Source: Paracentrotus lividus (lineage: Eukaryota > Echinodermata > Echinoidea > Camarodonta > Echinidae). From it: 64,000 nt of DNA. Below are positions 34,535 through 46,119 of this stretch, piece by piece; positions within the stretch are counted from its first letter, which is position 1; each line of letters starts with the position of its first letter. The stretch covers positions 39,903,642 to 39,967,641 of the forward strand of contig CALNVZ010003426.1 of assembly GCA_940671915.1 (NCBI GenBank), given 5' to 3'. The position numbers and the translations under genes are program-made. The notes beneath the pieces were generated by a model that saw nothing but the letters and a program-made list of their open reading frames with translations, was not told the origin of the DNA and made no database searches.

Positions 34535-34954
34535 GTTTACGCGCGCGTGGGAAAGTGTTTTGCGCTTTGATGTTGAAGAACAAAAGAGACCACGTTTCTA
34601 TGATAACTGCCGACATGCGCGCGTATGACATATTTATGTAGATTACGCGGCGCTTTGATTAGTCGGCAAATTTGTAAACAACTCAACAGTTGTTCTCTAT
34701 TTAAATGCATTCCCCCACGATTGGCTCAGGTATACAATTTGATGCAAGGGTTGCTATCTTTTTATTTTCAGTTCGACATAATATATTGCAAGATTTCTAA
34801 CATGACACCAAGTAATCAAAACATTCATTTAATCCTCTAATTAGTCTCTAATTCTTTCCTCTTTCTTTGTCATTTTTTTTTCTTTTTTCTTTCATAATTT
34901 AAGATCAAGAGTGCGGCGACTCCGCCCTATGTCGACGATATATTTAAGCCTATA

Positions 34955-36405
34955 CAGGGTGTATCAATAAAAAACGGGACAGATTGAAAAGTCTGCCAAA
35001 ATTTCACTTTCAAAATTATGATGATCTATATTTTGATGTTTATAGATGCGCTGAAGTCTTATCTTTCAATGGCAATTTGAAACAATAAGTTTTGTCAAGC
35101 CTTTGAGCGCACACAGAACGTTTTGACGGGGGCTCAAAAAAAAAGCTTGCCGCACAAATTAGAAAAAATTAGAAATTACGATCTTCAGACTCTTGCTTAC
35201 CAGCAGACTTACTTTTAACCTTTTCATTATCTGTTGCCATTGCTTTTAGAAATATTGCTTTTCAAAATAACAATTTTACAAGCTATTATTACTGAATGCT
35301 TTGTTGTTTTGTTGTTGTGTTGTTGTTTTTCCCACGTAACATGTATCTTTTAGCACTGAATATTCCTCAAAACTAAAGAAAAATAATAAGAATGTTTATC
35401 AACCAAGAAAGGGGATTTGGTGGTTGGAAGATTATTTTGATTGACTGCTTGGTTAATTTGATTGATTGATTGTATTGTATTCTGGATATGATTTATTAAT
35501 TGATCGATTGATTGATTGAAATGAAGGATTGAAGACTGACCATTTTGAATGATGATCGGTTTGGTTAATTACATTGTTTCTGTTTAACATGTTCTTATTT
35601 GACTTGGATCGATACTTTTTCAATTGATTGTTCAAATGATTGATTAAATCTTGGAAGAAGATCATAGGACAAATCACCTACATTTGACTAACATAATCAT
35701 TGAATCCAGTTGTAAATATAACAATCAATCCGAATGGTAAGCACTCGATTTAAATATAAATAATACTCCCCCTTTTTAACCTTAGAAACAAAAACCTTCC
35801 GTGATTCGTTCAAGCATGAACAAAAAAACAAGCAATCAGATCAATCCAATTCAATCAATCAATCAATCAATCAAACAATCAAATACAAAATCAACCTCAA
35901 TCAATCAATCAATTCAATCAATCTACATCAATCAATAAAACAAGCATCGAATCCCCTTCTTGGGGTTGACAAAAAAGGCATTAAGTTTGAAGGAAATTTA
36001 TTGCAAAAAAAGATTACATTAGTAAAATGACAAAGCAAAAAACAAAACCAAAAACAATTACATGTCAATTAAAAAGCTTTGAAATGAATTTCAAATCATA
36101 ATTTCGAAAATATTAGCAAAGAAAAAGAAAAAGTTTTAGAAGAAGACTGCTTCGATTAGCAATGAGTATCTGATGATCATATTTATCTCGTTTTTTTCCA
36201 TTTTGTGCGCAGAGCCTATATTTTTAGAGCCCCCGATACAAAATGTCTTGTGTGTACTCAGCGACGCATGAACGAAATTACTTTTTTAAATTACATTTGA
36301 AGATAAGACTCATGAGCATCTATAACATAAAAATAGACATCATGATTCTGAAACAAATTTTGACAGACTTTTCAAAACTGTCCCGTTTTAATTGATCACG
36401 CACTG
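34955..36405. mobile_element. 1.45-kb TA-flanked element, palindromic over ~230 bp at each end
   Basis: TA at 34953-34954 and 36406-36407. The left end is CAGGGTGTATCAATAAAAAA; the right end complements CAGTGCGTGATCAATTAAAA. Both arms continue with ACGGGACAG, TGAAAAGTCTG and a GGGGGCTC block over about 230 bp. The centre (35440-35950) is built of TTGATTGA words on the left and TCAATCAA words on the right. The CAGGGTGT terminus and TA duplication fit the mariner superfamily. No transposase. Confidence 0.82.
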
Positions 36406-36529
36406 TATAGGAGTGGCCGGCATCATGGCATCACTCGAACTTGAGCTGGGGTGGGCGGAGGTGGTAAAACATGGACCTCGCCTCGGCTTTCCAGCTACTT
36501 ATACTAAAAATAATTTGAATAAGAATAAG

Positions 36530-37260
36530 AATACAGAAAGTACCCTTTATTCATTCAATATATCTTTTAACCCCCAACTTTTCGGCTCGCGCTTCGCGCT
36601 CGCGGATACTACATCATAATGCAGCACAATTAACTCCAATTTTGAGCTCAAAATTTATACCAATTCAGTAGGGTATAGAATGCACAATTAACTCAAATAT
36701 AAAAATCAAAATATTACTAAATCATAATGCACATATAACTCCAATATTTACCTCAAAACTTTCAGCTCGCGCTCGCCGCGATACGAAAATAGGGTCTATA
36801 ATATCTACAATATCTTACAATTCTTACACTAGAAGTGCCCCTTTATTCTATATATCTTTTAAAACCCAAAAATTTCGGCTCGCGCGTTCGCGCTAGCGGA
36901 TACTAACCATAATATGCACAAATATCTCCAATTTTTCAGCTTTAAAAATCGGTCGACGCTTCGCGCTTGCAGATACCAATGATTCAGTAGGGTAGGCCTA
37001 TATAATGCGCAATTAACTCAAATTTTTACCTCAAAGATTTCATCTCACGCTTTGGCCTCGCGGATACTAAATATAGTCTACTGCCACAATTTCATCTGAA
37101 ATATTTTCGGCTCGGCTTCGCGCTCGCTTTTTTTTTTTTCATAGTGTAAAAAAAAAATTGTAAATTCCCGTTTTAGGTCAGTATGGCCTATATATCGGGG
37201 AGTGTTTAAACTCGCGATTCTCGCTCTTTGCTCGCTCCGCTCGCATATATTTTTTTAAAA
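36530..37260 (+). repeat. Second CGCGCTTCGCGC repeat block
   Basis: Seven degenerate copies of CGGCTCGCGCTTCGCGCTCG followed by GATACTA (36583, 36765, 36876, 36953, 37030, 37111, 37215). Each is followed by AATGCACAA and ACTCCAATTTT. This is the same family as 16921-18720. Confidence 0.85.
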
Positions 37261-37756
37261 GTTGCCCCCCCCTCTGGAAAATCCTGGATCCACGCCTGCC
37301 ATACATTCGTGATATTTAAGCCCCTTCAGCCCCCCCCCCACACGAATAGCCAACGATACAACTGCGAAATAAATTATTTAATTATTGAGTGATGATGGAC
37401 CAATTTTAGAAATGAAACTATTCTTTACCGGAAAAATTCGCCGCTGAAATAAATTTTTCATAAAATAAAAGCAGACAAGAAAACAAAACTGTCGGAAGAA
37501 TTATTTAGTTACGGACTGCTTAAACGGGGGGCCCGACTTTAGAGCGAAACTAATTCTCTTATCGTAGAGTCGCCGTTGTGATAATTTTGTGCAAATAATA
37601 ATTCTCCGAAAATCAAAATTTAACAGCAGGACGCTTTAAATAAATACATCCCCCCCCCGGCCCCCCAAAAAATCCCTCTTATCTGGAGGTTTATTCATGG
37701 GTTGACCAAAAGACAGCTTCAAACTATCTTAATCAATTAGCTCTGGCAGTAATGCT

Positions 37757-37999
37757 CAATTTCGGAATAAACGAACTGCTTTTCTATTTTCGGAATAACG
37801 AACCTTATTCTATTATCGGAAAACCAAACCTTATTCTATTTTCGTAATAACGAACCATGTTCTACTTTTCGGAATAACGACCTTATTCTATTATTGGAAA
37901 CCAAACCTTATTCTATTTCGTTAATAACGAACCTGCTATTTTCGAATAACGAACCTTTTTCTATTTTTAGGAATAACGAACCTTCGGTATAACGAACAC
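37757..37999 (+). repeat. ~28-bp minisatellite
   Basis: About eight degenerate copies of TTCGGAATAACGAACC plus TTATTCTATT. Confidence 0.88.
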
Positions 38000-38479
38000 T
38001 AATCCCCCCCCCCCTGCTGACTACTGCACCAGCAGCGCGGCGCGGACTATCGGACCAAGCGACTATCGGGCTATAGCCGCTTGGGGGTGGAGGGGTCTTA
38101 AAATTATGAACTTAAATATCAACAAAAAAAAAATATGCAAGCTCTCCTCTATTAATATTATACTGTTATTATTTAATGAATAATTTCATAAAAACGACTG
38201 GTTCAGAAAACTACTAAACACAGCCTTTCGAGAAAAGCCCCCCCGGTGTTCGCGAATGGGTGCGTTAATTTGACTTCCCTCCCTCAACCCACCCTTTCGA
38301 GAAAAGCCCCCCCGGTGTTCACGAAAGGGTGCGGCCATCCCCGCTCCACCCCCGCTCCGCGAACGCAGACGATCGTTGCAAGCCCACACTAGGACCTGCC
38401 GAGATATCAGAATCGCCAATTATGTGGAGTTCCGCTGGAGAACCCGAATCGGCAATAGAAAGGCCCTTATTGTCAGGGA

Positions 38480-39274
38480 TCAGAGAAGAGCCTCTGATTC
38501 TGATCCCTGACCGTTTCCCTCATCTAGGGATTTGTCAACGATTCGATCTAAAGAGGCTTGAAGGTGAACTTGAAATGACAATATGCCCTTCAGAGTAGCT
38601 TGAATATCTCCTAGTTGAGACTGCATCGAATCTGCTTTAGAATTGATACTGTCTATTTTCTCTTCCAACCTGGAGAACCTTTCCTCTGAGTGATCGGTAC
38701 AAGTATGCCAAGGTGTTTGAACACCTTGCGTTGCTTTTTGGGCAACTAGCTGCTCAGGGAAGGACTGATTATCAGTAGCGACTGTAGGGATCCATTCAGG
38801 TTCCTGATGATAGGAACTCTGCTGAAACTGAGAGTCATGTGACTCCTCTAAGCAAAATGAATGCATCCCCGTAGGCTCAGAATCATCCTCAAAACCAGAA
38901 CCAGAATTATAACAATAATCATGCTGAAAATTGCTGCAATCTTGCTGGACACTGGACACCTGAGCCGCAGAATCACTATCAGATAATGGTTGGAAATGAA
39001 GGGGGCTATCAACAATTGGTTGGTGTTCAGTAGTTAATGGCCGTTGTACCAGGGGTGGTGATTGTGCAATTGGCGTTGGTTGTACACGCATGCTTAAATC
39101 CAAAGGTGTAGGGGCAGACTCTCCCTGGTCACAACTAACACAAGATTTTTCAACTGAGTGTAAGGGCAATTGGGGCGATACAAATGTAGATTGTGCACAT
39201 TCTTCAGACGCCACAAGAGGGACACAAAACTGTTCATACACATACTCGGGATATATTTGGAGTCGCAAAATCAA
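38480..39274 (-). CDS. Novel coiled-coil protein, N-terminal half
   Basis: A 264-codon open frame whose first codon is TTG at 39272; a TAG lies five codons upstream. The true start is therefore either the ATG at about 39095 (in LDLSMRVQPTP) or a splice acceptor. Residues 1-180 are Ser/Gln/Pro-rich and low-complexity. Residues about 190-250 (SEERFSRLEEKID, SINSKADSMQSQ, LGDIQATLKGIL) make a heptad coiled coil. The frame ends GSESEALL-stop at 38480. From there a +2 frame runs LIPDNKG...DSDISAGPSV up to the transposon insertion, so one small frameshift or short intron separates it from the PPWPP half at 33088. It resembles a structural gag-like protein in layout only; no family was recognised. 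Confidence 0.5.
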   Translation of the reverse strand: MILRLQIYPEYVYEQFCVPLVASEECAQSTFVSPQLPLHSVEKSCVSCDQGESAPTPLDLSMRVQPTPIAQSPPLVQRPLTTEHQPIVDSPLHFQPLSDSDSAAQVSSVQQDCSNFQHDYCYNSGSGFEDDSEPTGMHSFCLEESHDSQFQQSSYHQEPEWIPTVATDNQSFPEQLVAQKATQGVQTPWHTCTDHSEERFSRLEEKIDSINSKADSMQSQLGDIQATLKGILSFQVHLQASLDRIVDKSLDEGNGQGSESEALL

Positions 39275-41113
39275 GTAAAATTTCTATACCCCCTCAGCGC
39301 CAGGCAACCCTATCACAAAATTTTGGGAGTTTTAGACATTCCGCATCTAGTGTCTATATCGATTCTAGGGGCACCTTGTATATACTCGTTCCAATCAGAA
39401 CGTTTTATTAACAACCAGGTTTGCTGCCAATTATCCTTTGCTCCAACAGAAATTAATAAACGACCTTATCATAATTGGAATATATCATGAACAATGTTTG
39501 ATTAAAAACTAATATAATTGTAATAACCTCAATTGGAGGTTTCTCCTCATGAAAATTCAAACAAACAACTTAGAGAATACAAGATCTTAATAAATGCAAA
39601 GAGAAATCACTCAGTGAAATGACAACTTGAAAATTACAGGAAGTATTCTCTTGGGCTATTACTATAAACTCATTGGTAAAATTCAAAGTTTGCTAATAAA
39701 TATAGTCTTTGTTTGTGAAACATGATTTGAACTTCCGTTCAGTGCTAATGAAATATCAATACTATGATATGTAATTAAACTTCTATAGTGTAGCATATAC
39801 AGTGACAATTTCTTTCACTGTTGGACAATGAATTTTTAGAATATTCTCTTAGTTTTCCTTAGTATCATCCTGTGAAGAATTATGTATTTAGAATATATAA
39901 CTATATGATCAACTGAGCAGAAATCTTCCAACTACTTACAAGTAAATGAATAATTTCAATGCATCGAGGTAAAAACAAATATCTTTTAGGATTGATCAGT
40001 TAATATCAAGAATATAGAATGCAATTATTAGATAAATAAACAATTAGCAGAAATTGATGTGGTTTAAAACCATCTGCAATGGAGAAATTACTTTGTTGAA
40101 TGATCAGGTACCTAAATGATTCACATAAATACTCAGATTCTCTACTATTCAATTTTGAAGTAACTAGGTTACTATGTCTGAAACAAAAGTGTTTAGTATT
40201 TATATGAAAAGAAAGATGTATTCCAAAGAATACACTATCCTTCTTTCTTTTTTGTTTTTCTTCTTGGAAAGGAATAGCAATCACAATCAAGCCCAAAGTA
40301 CCTTAGCAGCAAACTCTCACTAGGACTAAACAATAGAAGCACTCATGCAGTGCACTTTTCAAAGTTAAACTTCCAATCACCGATCTGCACACAATAGTAT
40401 GCAATAATCTAGACAATGAATGTCAAAAAGCAAATTGTGCCAAGCACATGTATAATGAACAATCAAACAAAATTGCAAGGTTATTCACAAGAAAAGAAGT
40501 AAAGGATTAAAGAGGTCAAATTAGAACACTCCAACCATGAAAGAACTCAGGCCAGTGCAATGAAAAAGAAACTGCTATGTCAGGAAACAATAGCAGACAA
40601 CCAACATGCAAATGTAACGACATATACTATCAGGTGCACAAAGAACTTTCCCAAATCCTGTAACAAAGAAAATCACTGAAGTGATAGAGACAAGTACAAA
40701 ACTTTCTCCAGACAAATTATGCAATTAGCAAGTTAAATGACTTCAGGTGGAAAATTCCAAAGCTAAAAAATCAATGTACAAACAGTCATTAGCAAAAAAG
40801 GGTGCCTAAGGGTATCAGGCACACACACTTCCACACAATAGCTATCTCAGCAGAGACAACAGAAAGCGGTCAAAAATTACCGCAAGAAATTTAATTCAGA
40901 ATATACAAATATCACAACAGAACAGTATCAATATCAATCACTGAATAATTCGCACGGAGGCCACCCACACTACCCAAAGAGAAGCAGGTGACCGCGCCCT
41001 GTTTGAATGCGCAAGAACTTCACATAAATTGCACAGAAAGAGCAAAAATACAAGAAAAATTTGTATAAGCTCAAAAGACTATATAAAATATGTAATGCAC
41101 AATGTCCAGAAAA
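39275..41113. other. 5' leader of the LTR-bounded element
   Basis: AT-rich, no coding signal on either strand. It lies between the candidate primer-binding site and the coiled-coil frame. Confidence 0.45.
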
Positions 41114-41128
41114 CTGCTCGCGCGCCCA
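41114..41128 (-). other. Candidate primer-binding site
   Basis: Minus strand TGGGCGCGCGAGCAG starts 2 bp inside the 5' LTR-like repeat, the usual position for a tRNA primer site starting TGG. The matching tRNA was not identified. Confidence 0.5.
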
Positions 41129-41130
41129 TA

Positions 41131-41645
41131 TAGAAAACGCTAGTTTTGTTGACTGTGATGGCCGTTAACCAGCGTATTCTATGGGGTTGAAATAATAGTG
41201 GTTACAACTGATAAAGACAATAAGCTGTGTATCTCAAGGTTATAATACTTAAACAAGTTACATATATCATAGTCATAGCATACAACATTTCATAACATCA
41301 GTTCATACATACATAATCAATACAATATACTTTTAATACTTACCTAATACTAAGAACAACTGGTCCTGGTGACTGTAAACTGGAAATCGTAAAACTGTGA
41401 ACTGTTACTGTAAAACTGAGGGGTTGTCTGGAAACCCCTCATATCTAGGCCTCTGCATCATGCTTCAGTGGTCCTCAGCATTCAGATGCCCAGATGTTCC
41501 ATTGTTGAACATAACATTGTACTATGTACATTCATTGATAACATAAACAGATCAGTGAAACTGCTGTTGCTATGCATTGCTAATGCAAGCCATCAATTAG
41601 TATGACAATGGGTTATGCATGTAGCAATGCAAACCAGCCGTTTCA
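41131..41645 (-). repeat. LTR-like direct repeat, 5' copy
   Basis: 515 bp, partner of 28200-28720. Shared landmarks include GACTGTGATGGCCGTTAACC, GAGGGGTTGTCTGGAAACCC and GCAATGCAAACCAGCCGTTT. The distance between outer edges is 13.4 kb. Confidence 0.75.
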
Positions 41646-42368
41646 TACAGTTTATATTCAGTAAATAACTGCAGCAAAGAAAGGAAAGGGATAGGAACAA
41701 ATTTCTTGCCTTGCGCTACACAATTACACACATGTACATAGTAACAACTTAGTTATTAGGACTTAGGTTCCTAACCCTGAAGTAGACCACACGCACAGTC
41801 ACATACAGCTGCAAACCAACATCAGTCATCAGTCAGTACTGAAAAATAGCTGTCGCCCTCTTGGTTAATGAGGAAACTTCTCAATAATAATTAGCGAAAC
41901 CAGCTTTAAACCTACCTCAAAATAAATTAAGATAATCTATAGTCTCATACAATATAATTCTTCCATTAGATATTTTTAATTTTGTTTAGTAGATTCTATA
42001 ATTTTTAGACCCTTTTTTGGATATGCCACCTGACTTGGCTGAAGCTGCTCAAGACACTTTTCTGCATTGACTTCCCATTGGAAGAAAACTGCTGCAATAA
42101 GGTACTTCCCAGTGCAAGGTCAATTATGAATTGACCATGCACAAGTGTAAGTGACGCACAGTAAACAATTATGCATTTACGTACACTCCAATTGAATTGA
42201 CTTCGTACAACTATGTCGCAATACACATCACAGTAGACTACGAACGGGACTACAAGTAGTCAACATACTCGAGAAAGAGCGGTTCTCTCCTCATAAATTA
42301 ATGTGTTCTCTTGCTTTGTGCAATGAGGCACATCCTAAGAAGATTGAAATGATAATGAAAGAACTTAC

Positions 42369-42400
42369 TGTCTAACAAACGTCAATAAAAACCTCCCCAT
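42369..42400 (-). CDS. TIGAR: TIGAR-like, exon 1
   Basis: A 32-bp coding part: MGRFLLTFVR plus the first two bases (CA) of the catalytic His11 codon. The donor CA|gtaagttc is near perfect. The start context AAAAAATGGG has A at -3 and G at +4. It matches the M-R-F-L-T-V-R-H-G start of TIGAR proteins, and its phase completes exactly with the leading T of exon 2 at 27177, 15.2 kb away. No better first exon was found between 27.2 and 42.3 kb. Confidence 0.85.
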
Positions 42401-42462
42401 TTTTTGTTGAATGCAAGACTTTTGAAAGCGAGAACTGAGTGAAGAGCTCGACATTTAAACAG

Positions 42463-42490
42463 CACATGTGACGTCATGGCCACGCCCCCA
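42463..42490 (-). promoter_or_regulatory. Probable TIGAR promoter elements
   Basis: Within 95 bp upstream of the start codon are a full cAMP-response palindrome TGACGTCA (42469-42476), an overlapping E-box CACATGTG (42463-42470) and a GC/KLF box (CCACGCCCC, 42480-42488). The clustering right before exon 1 supports a promoter; activity is inferred. Confidence 0.55.
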
Positions 42491-42594
42491 TATTACAACG
42501 TCAGGGAATTCCCCTTCACTTTGCGTGTGATGGCGGAGTATGGTTTGGGGTTCGACCCTCGACGACATCTTGGGGTTCTCGAACATGAATGTTA

Positions 42595-43461
42595 GGGGAG
42601 ACCGGGTATGGACGTTACAAAATTCACATTTTGGGCCAGATAATTCTAATGAAAGTACTCACACACTCCATTTTGGGTCTGTAGTTAGCCCATTATGTTG
42701 GCTAAAACCTGAGGCTCATAAAACCTGAAAACATGTAAACACTAATTAACTACAGCGTAATTAATGAAGACATTTTTTTGTAACAACCTACCCCGTATAC
42801 GGGTAAGTTGTTACACCATACGGGGTAGATTGTTACAGTAGGTAAACATACGGGGTAAGTTGACAATGTGTAAATCTCTTATACCATACTTTGGTTTCAA
42901 CTTTCCAGTTTCTTGGTATCGTTATTAAACAGTAGATCAAGTAGACCTCTAGAATAGACTAAAAGAAATAATAGAAATATCAAAATATTAACACCAGAAA
43001 AAATTGAAACAAAATTACTTTACATGTGTAATGTAATTGGGGTAGGTTGTTACATCGACATGGGGTAGGTTGTTGTAACAACCTACCCCATGGGTGATTT
43101 TACACATAAAATCAACTGTAGCAAAGTCATTAGGCAGAATTACAGGGCATGGCTCAGGGGTATATTAGTGACATACATGTACTATATTCAAAATACCAAT
43201 CTATCATCATGTGCCTTCAGTTGTAAGAACTATTACAAATTTTGATTTTTGTCAAAAATTCACTTGGAACTGTAAAAAATGGTTTTTGTTGATTTACTTT
43301 TTAATAAAACAACGGAGAAACCTCACGACCGGCAGTTCATCACAGCTATGTGTAAGCTGTATATAGATGCCAGTTAGCACGAACTCTCTTGTTCCAACTT
43401 AGCACACTGAGAACTGTAACAACTGACCCGTGTAACTTCCATAGGCCTACCCGGTCTCCCC
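42595..43461. mobile_element. Non-autonomous GGGGAGACCGGGTA element, 867 bp
   Basis: TA at 42593-42594 and 43462-43463. The left end GGGGAGACCGGGTATGG is mirrored by the complement of GGGGAGACCGGGTAGG on the right. The interior has many subterminal words, GGGGTAGGTTGTTACA and its complement (42785-42860, 43035-43095). No coding. The TIR design is like that of the pogo element at 9270-13054. Confidence 0.85.
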
Positions 43462-43574
43462 TACTCATGACATAGGGCTGTGTACTCTCTCTCTCTCTCG
43501 TTCTTCCTATTCTTCCTATTTTTTGTTGTTGAAATTGATTGTTATTAACTAAAAAAAAATAAATTAATAAAAAA

Positions 43575-43998
43575 NNNNNNNNNNNNNNNNNNNNNNNNNN
43601 NNNNNNNNNNNNNNNNNNNNNNNNNNNNNNNNNNNNNNNNNNNNNNNNNNNNNNNNNNNNNNNNNNNNNNNNNNNNNNNNNNNNNNNNNNNNNNNNNNNN
43701 NNNNNNNNNNNNNNNNNNNNNNNNNNNNNNNNNNNNNNNNNNNNNNNNNNNNNNNNNNNNNNNNNNNNNNNNNNNNNNNNNNNNNNNNNNNNNNNNNNNN
43801 NNNNNNNNNNNNNNNNNNNNNNNNNNNNNNNNNNNNNNNNNNNNNNNNNNNNNNNNNNNNNNNNNNNNNNNNNNNNNNNNNNNNNNNNNNNNNNNNNNNN
43901 NNNNNNNNNNNNNNNNNNNNNNNNNNNNNNNNNNNNNNNNNNNNNNNNNNNNNNNNNNNNNNNNNNNNNNNNNNNNNNNNNNNNNNNNNNNNNNNNNN
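43575..43998. other. Assembly gap (N run)
   Basis: 424 N flanked by A-rich sequence on both sides. Any frame called across it is meaningless. Confidence 1.
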
Positions 43999-46010
43999 AA
44001 AAAAATTAAAATTAATTAAACAAAATAAAAATAATGATAATAAAAGCCATAAATGAATATGCATTATTTTCTTTTTTTATAAGGGCGCGGGCGCGGGGGC
44101 CGGCGGCCGGCGCTACTAATATTCAAGGCCGTCATTGCTTGCTTAACTGTTCTTGTAGTATCCTCAGAAATCACAAACATTATCAGTTAAAAACAATCGT
44201 TGGCCAATGCCCAGGCGCTTAACGAAAAAAATATGCATTGCCCTAATAGACCTTCATCTTATCCATTGAAACAACAAAAGCATTTCTTGCCCTTTTTTTT
44301 TTTTTTTTTTGTGAGTGTGTGAGTGTGTGTTGTTGAGGGTAAGCGGAGGGGGTTGCAGACCCAAAGCCTACATCTTTCCTTTATGCCAGTGGAGCGCTGG
44401 ATATCAAAATTAAATCTTGTTTTTGAATCGGGGCAAGCGCTTTTCCTATAAGAAATTGCGCTGAGCATCTTAATTTAGGATTTCCCGATTAAGTTAAAAC
44501 TAGCTCTGATCAATTTGACATTTCTTTCAAGCACTTTCGTCCGACATGTGATCGTGATGAAAAAGCCCGAACATTTGATAAATAGTAGGGGGTGCTCGCC
44601 TGTTAATTCCATTCGTTTGGGGTTCAAAAATTTCAGCACCACCTTTTTTAACAGACATGTACAAAAATGCGAAAAAAATGGCTATCTATGCCCATTGGAA
44701 TCAGTGGTACAGCCACTCACTTTCATCTCAGCCACAAAGAAAAATGATAATAATATAAAAATATAAAAAAAACGACCCAAAACAATGACACACATGGCCC
44801 TAAAAATTGTGATTATATAAAAAAGGAAATTACCAAACGTCTTGTTATTAAATAACAATCAAACTAGACTGATAGCCACTTGACCAACCCCATTATCAAA
44901 CAGAGAAATTTTTAATCTCTAATATTAAACGTTAGATTTCATTGTCCTTTTCCTCAAAAATTGTAGAGCGCCATCTTTCGTTTGGTATAATAACGCAGCG
45001 CAAGCTGGCTATAGCTAGCTGAGCTGCCTGCTTGTCAGAAAAGCAGCCAGATTTTGAAGAAGAAAGCCACAAAATTTCCACCAGTAGCAGACCGAATTTC
45101 AAGTATCTAGAGGAACCATACATCTGTGGAAAGCTGGTGATAATCATTTTCATTTTGGTATGTCGTAAATCATTAGATTCCATCTTGTATTTAGTTTATA
45201 CTAGCATTCCAGTTAGCTCGAGAATGCAAGTTGATACCGCCGGTATTCCGCCCGGAGAATTGTGGCGGACCGGACGTCAGCTGCGCCGGTGAAAGTGGCC
45301 ACTGGAAGAGGAGTGATTGGTTTTGACTGAGGAGTGTCAGTGACAGTGTGTGATGTTGATAAAAAAGGATACATTTTTTTAGTCGAAACAAAATGATGAT
45401 GATGAATGCTTGGCATAATCGTGATTGAGGAAACCACCATTCACTTTGTACAGCAGCGCTTCATTCAGTCACACGCCATTGGTTTCCTCTTTCCACCCCA
45501 TTCACTTGTGTACAAGCACTTGAACGAGTGGTTTCCGAAACGACGATAAGGCCGAATGCTTTGGCTTTGCCAAAATTTGTCTCCTGAAAATTTGAGGAAA
45601 AAACAAATAATTTTGGGCAGTTAGCATGAAAGATAGAGGCCTGAGGGGTCAATTGGAAAATCTATAAATTATACGATACAGCCTAACTAACTAACGTATG
45701 CATTTAAATTGTGACATTTAGATCTTTCTTTATAAACCGACCAGCCCCCGTCGCGAAGCGACAGGAACTGACGAGTTAGTACGCGTTTCTAGCGAAGTTT
45801 TTTTTTTTCTAGAGAAAAAAAAAAATTATCACAAATTTCGGGGTCAAGATAATTTATACTCACATTGAATCCAGACTGTGAAGGTCCTTCCTCGAATTGG
45901 TGACATCTGCAAATATTTCACTTGAAGTAATAAACTAAATATGATGAAAAATACTGGAAAACAGAGACATCCACCACGTAATTTCTAATTTCAGTTGCAA
46001 GGTTAGGTCA
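43999..46010. other. Intergenic, partly GC-rich
   Basis: A GGGCGCGGGCGCGGGGGCCG patch follows the gap (44081), and a poly-T/(GTGT) run is at 44293-44330. A CpG-rich stretch at 45220-45300 contains GGACGTCAGCTG. An open stretch at 45023-45130 (SEKQPDFEEES...) could be an exon but has no recognisable product. Confidence 0.35.
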
Positions 46011-46011
46011 T

Positions 46012-46119
46012 CCGGAAGTGGAACGTCGTCTGCTCCAACTTCACGTCTCCGTGCGTGCGCTGTTCTATTAATTCTTCGCACAGAATTATGGGACGGAGGT
46101 CATGAATCGAATGACGTCA
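46012..46119 (+). promoter_or_regulatory. ETS and CRE sites, probable promoter
   Basis: CCGGAAGTG (46012-46020) is a consensus ETS site and TGACGTCA (46112-46119) a full CRE. Both lie in locally CpG-rich DNA just before or within a candidate first coding exon. Confidence 0.5.

Larger units (their letters stand above)
33691..38384. mobile_element. 4.7-kb transposon with ~245-bp TIRs and 9-bp target duplication (Mutator-like)
   Basis: CACACTAGG is duplicated at 33682-33690 and 38385-38393. The element begins GGCTTGCAACGATCGTCTGC and ends with its complement. The inverted arms extend about 245 bp (to roughly 33937 and from roughly 38147). They share two internal repeats of a CGAACACCGGGGGG / TTTTCTCGAAAG module. 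A 9-bp duplication with long TIRs is the signature of Mutator-like elements (established for MULEs). No MULE transposase was found, so it is a non-autonomous copy. It carries an inner palindromic element, the CGCGCTTCGCGC repeats and a minisatellite. Confidence 0.88.

Noticed and set aside
34274..34628. Possible MULE-encoded transposase pieces
   Set aside because: No catalytic or zinc motifs; 86-105 codons only.
42540..42728. 62-codon plus-strand frame beginning at the TIGAR promoter
   Set aside because: It runs into the 42595-43461 transposon terminus; no family resemblance.
43564..44064. 166-codon minus-strand open frame
   Set aside because: It runs through the N gap; almost all residues are undefined.
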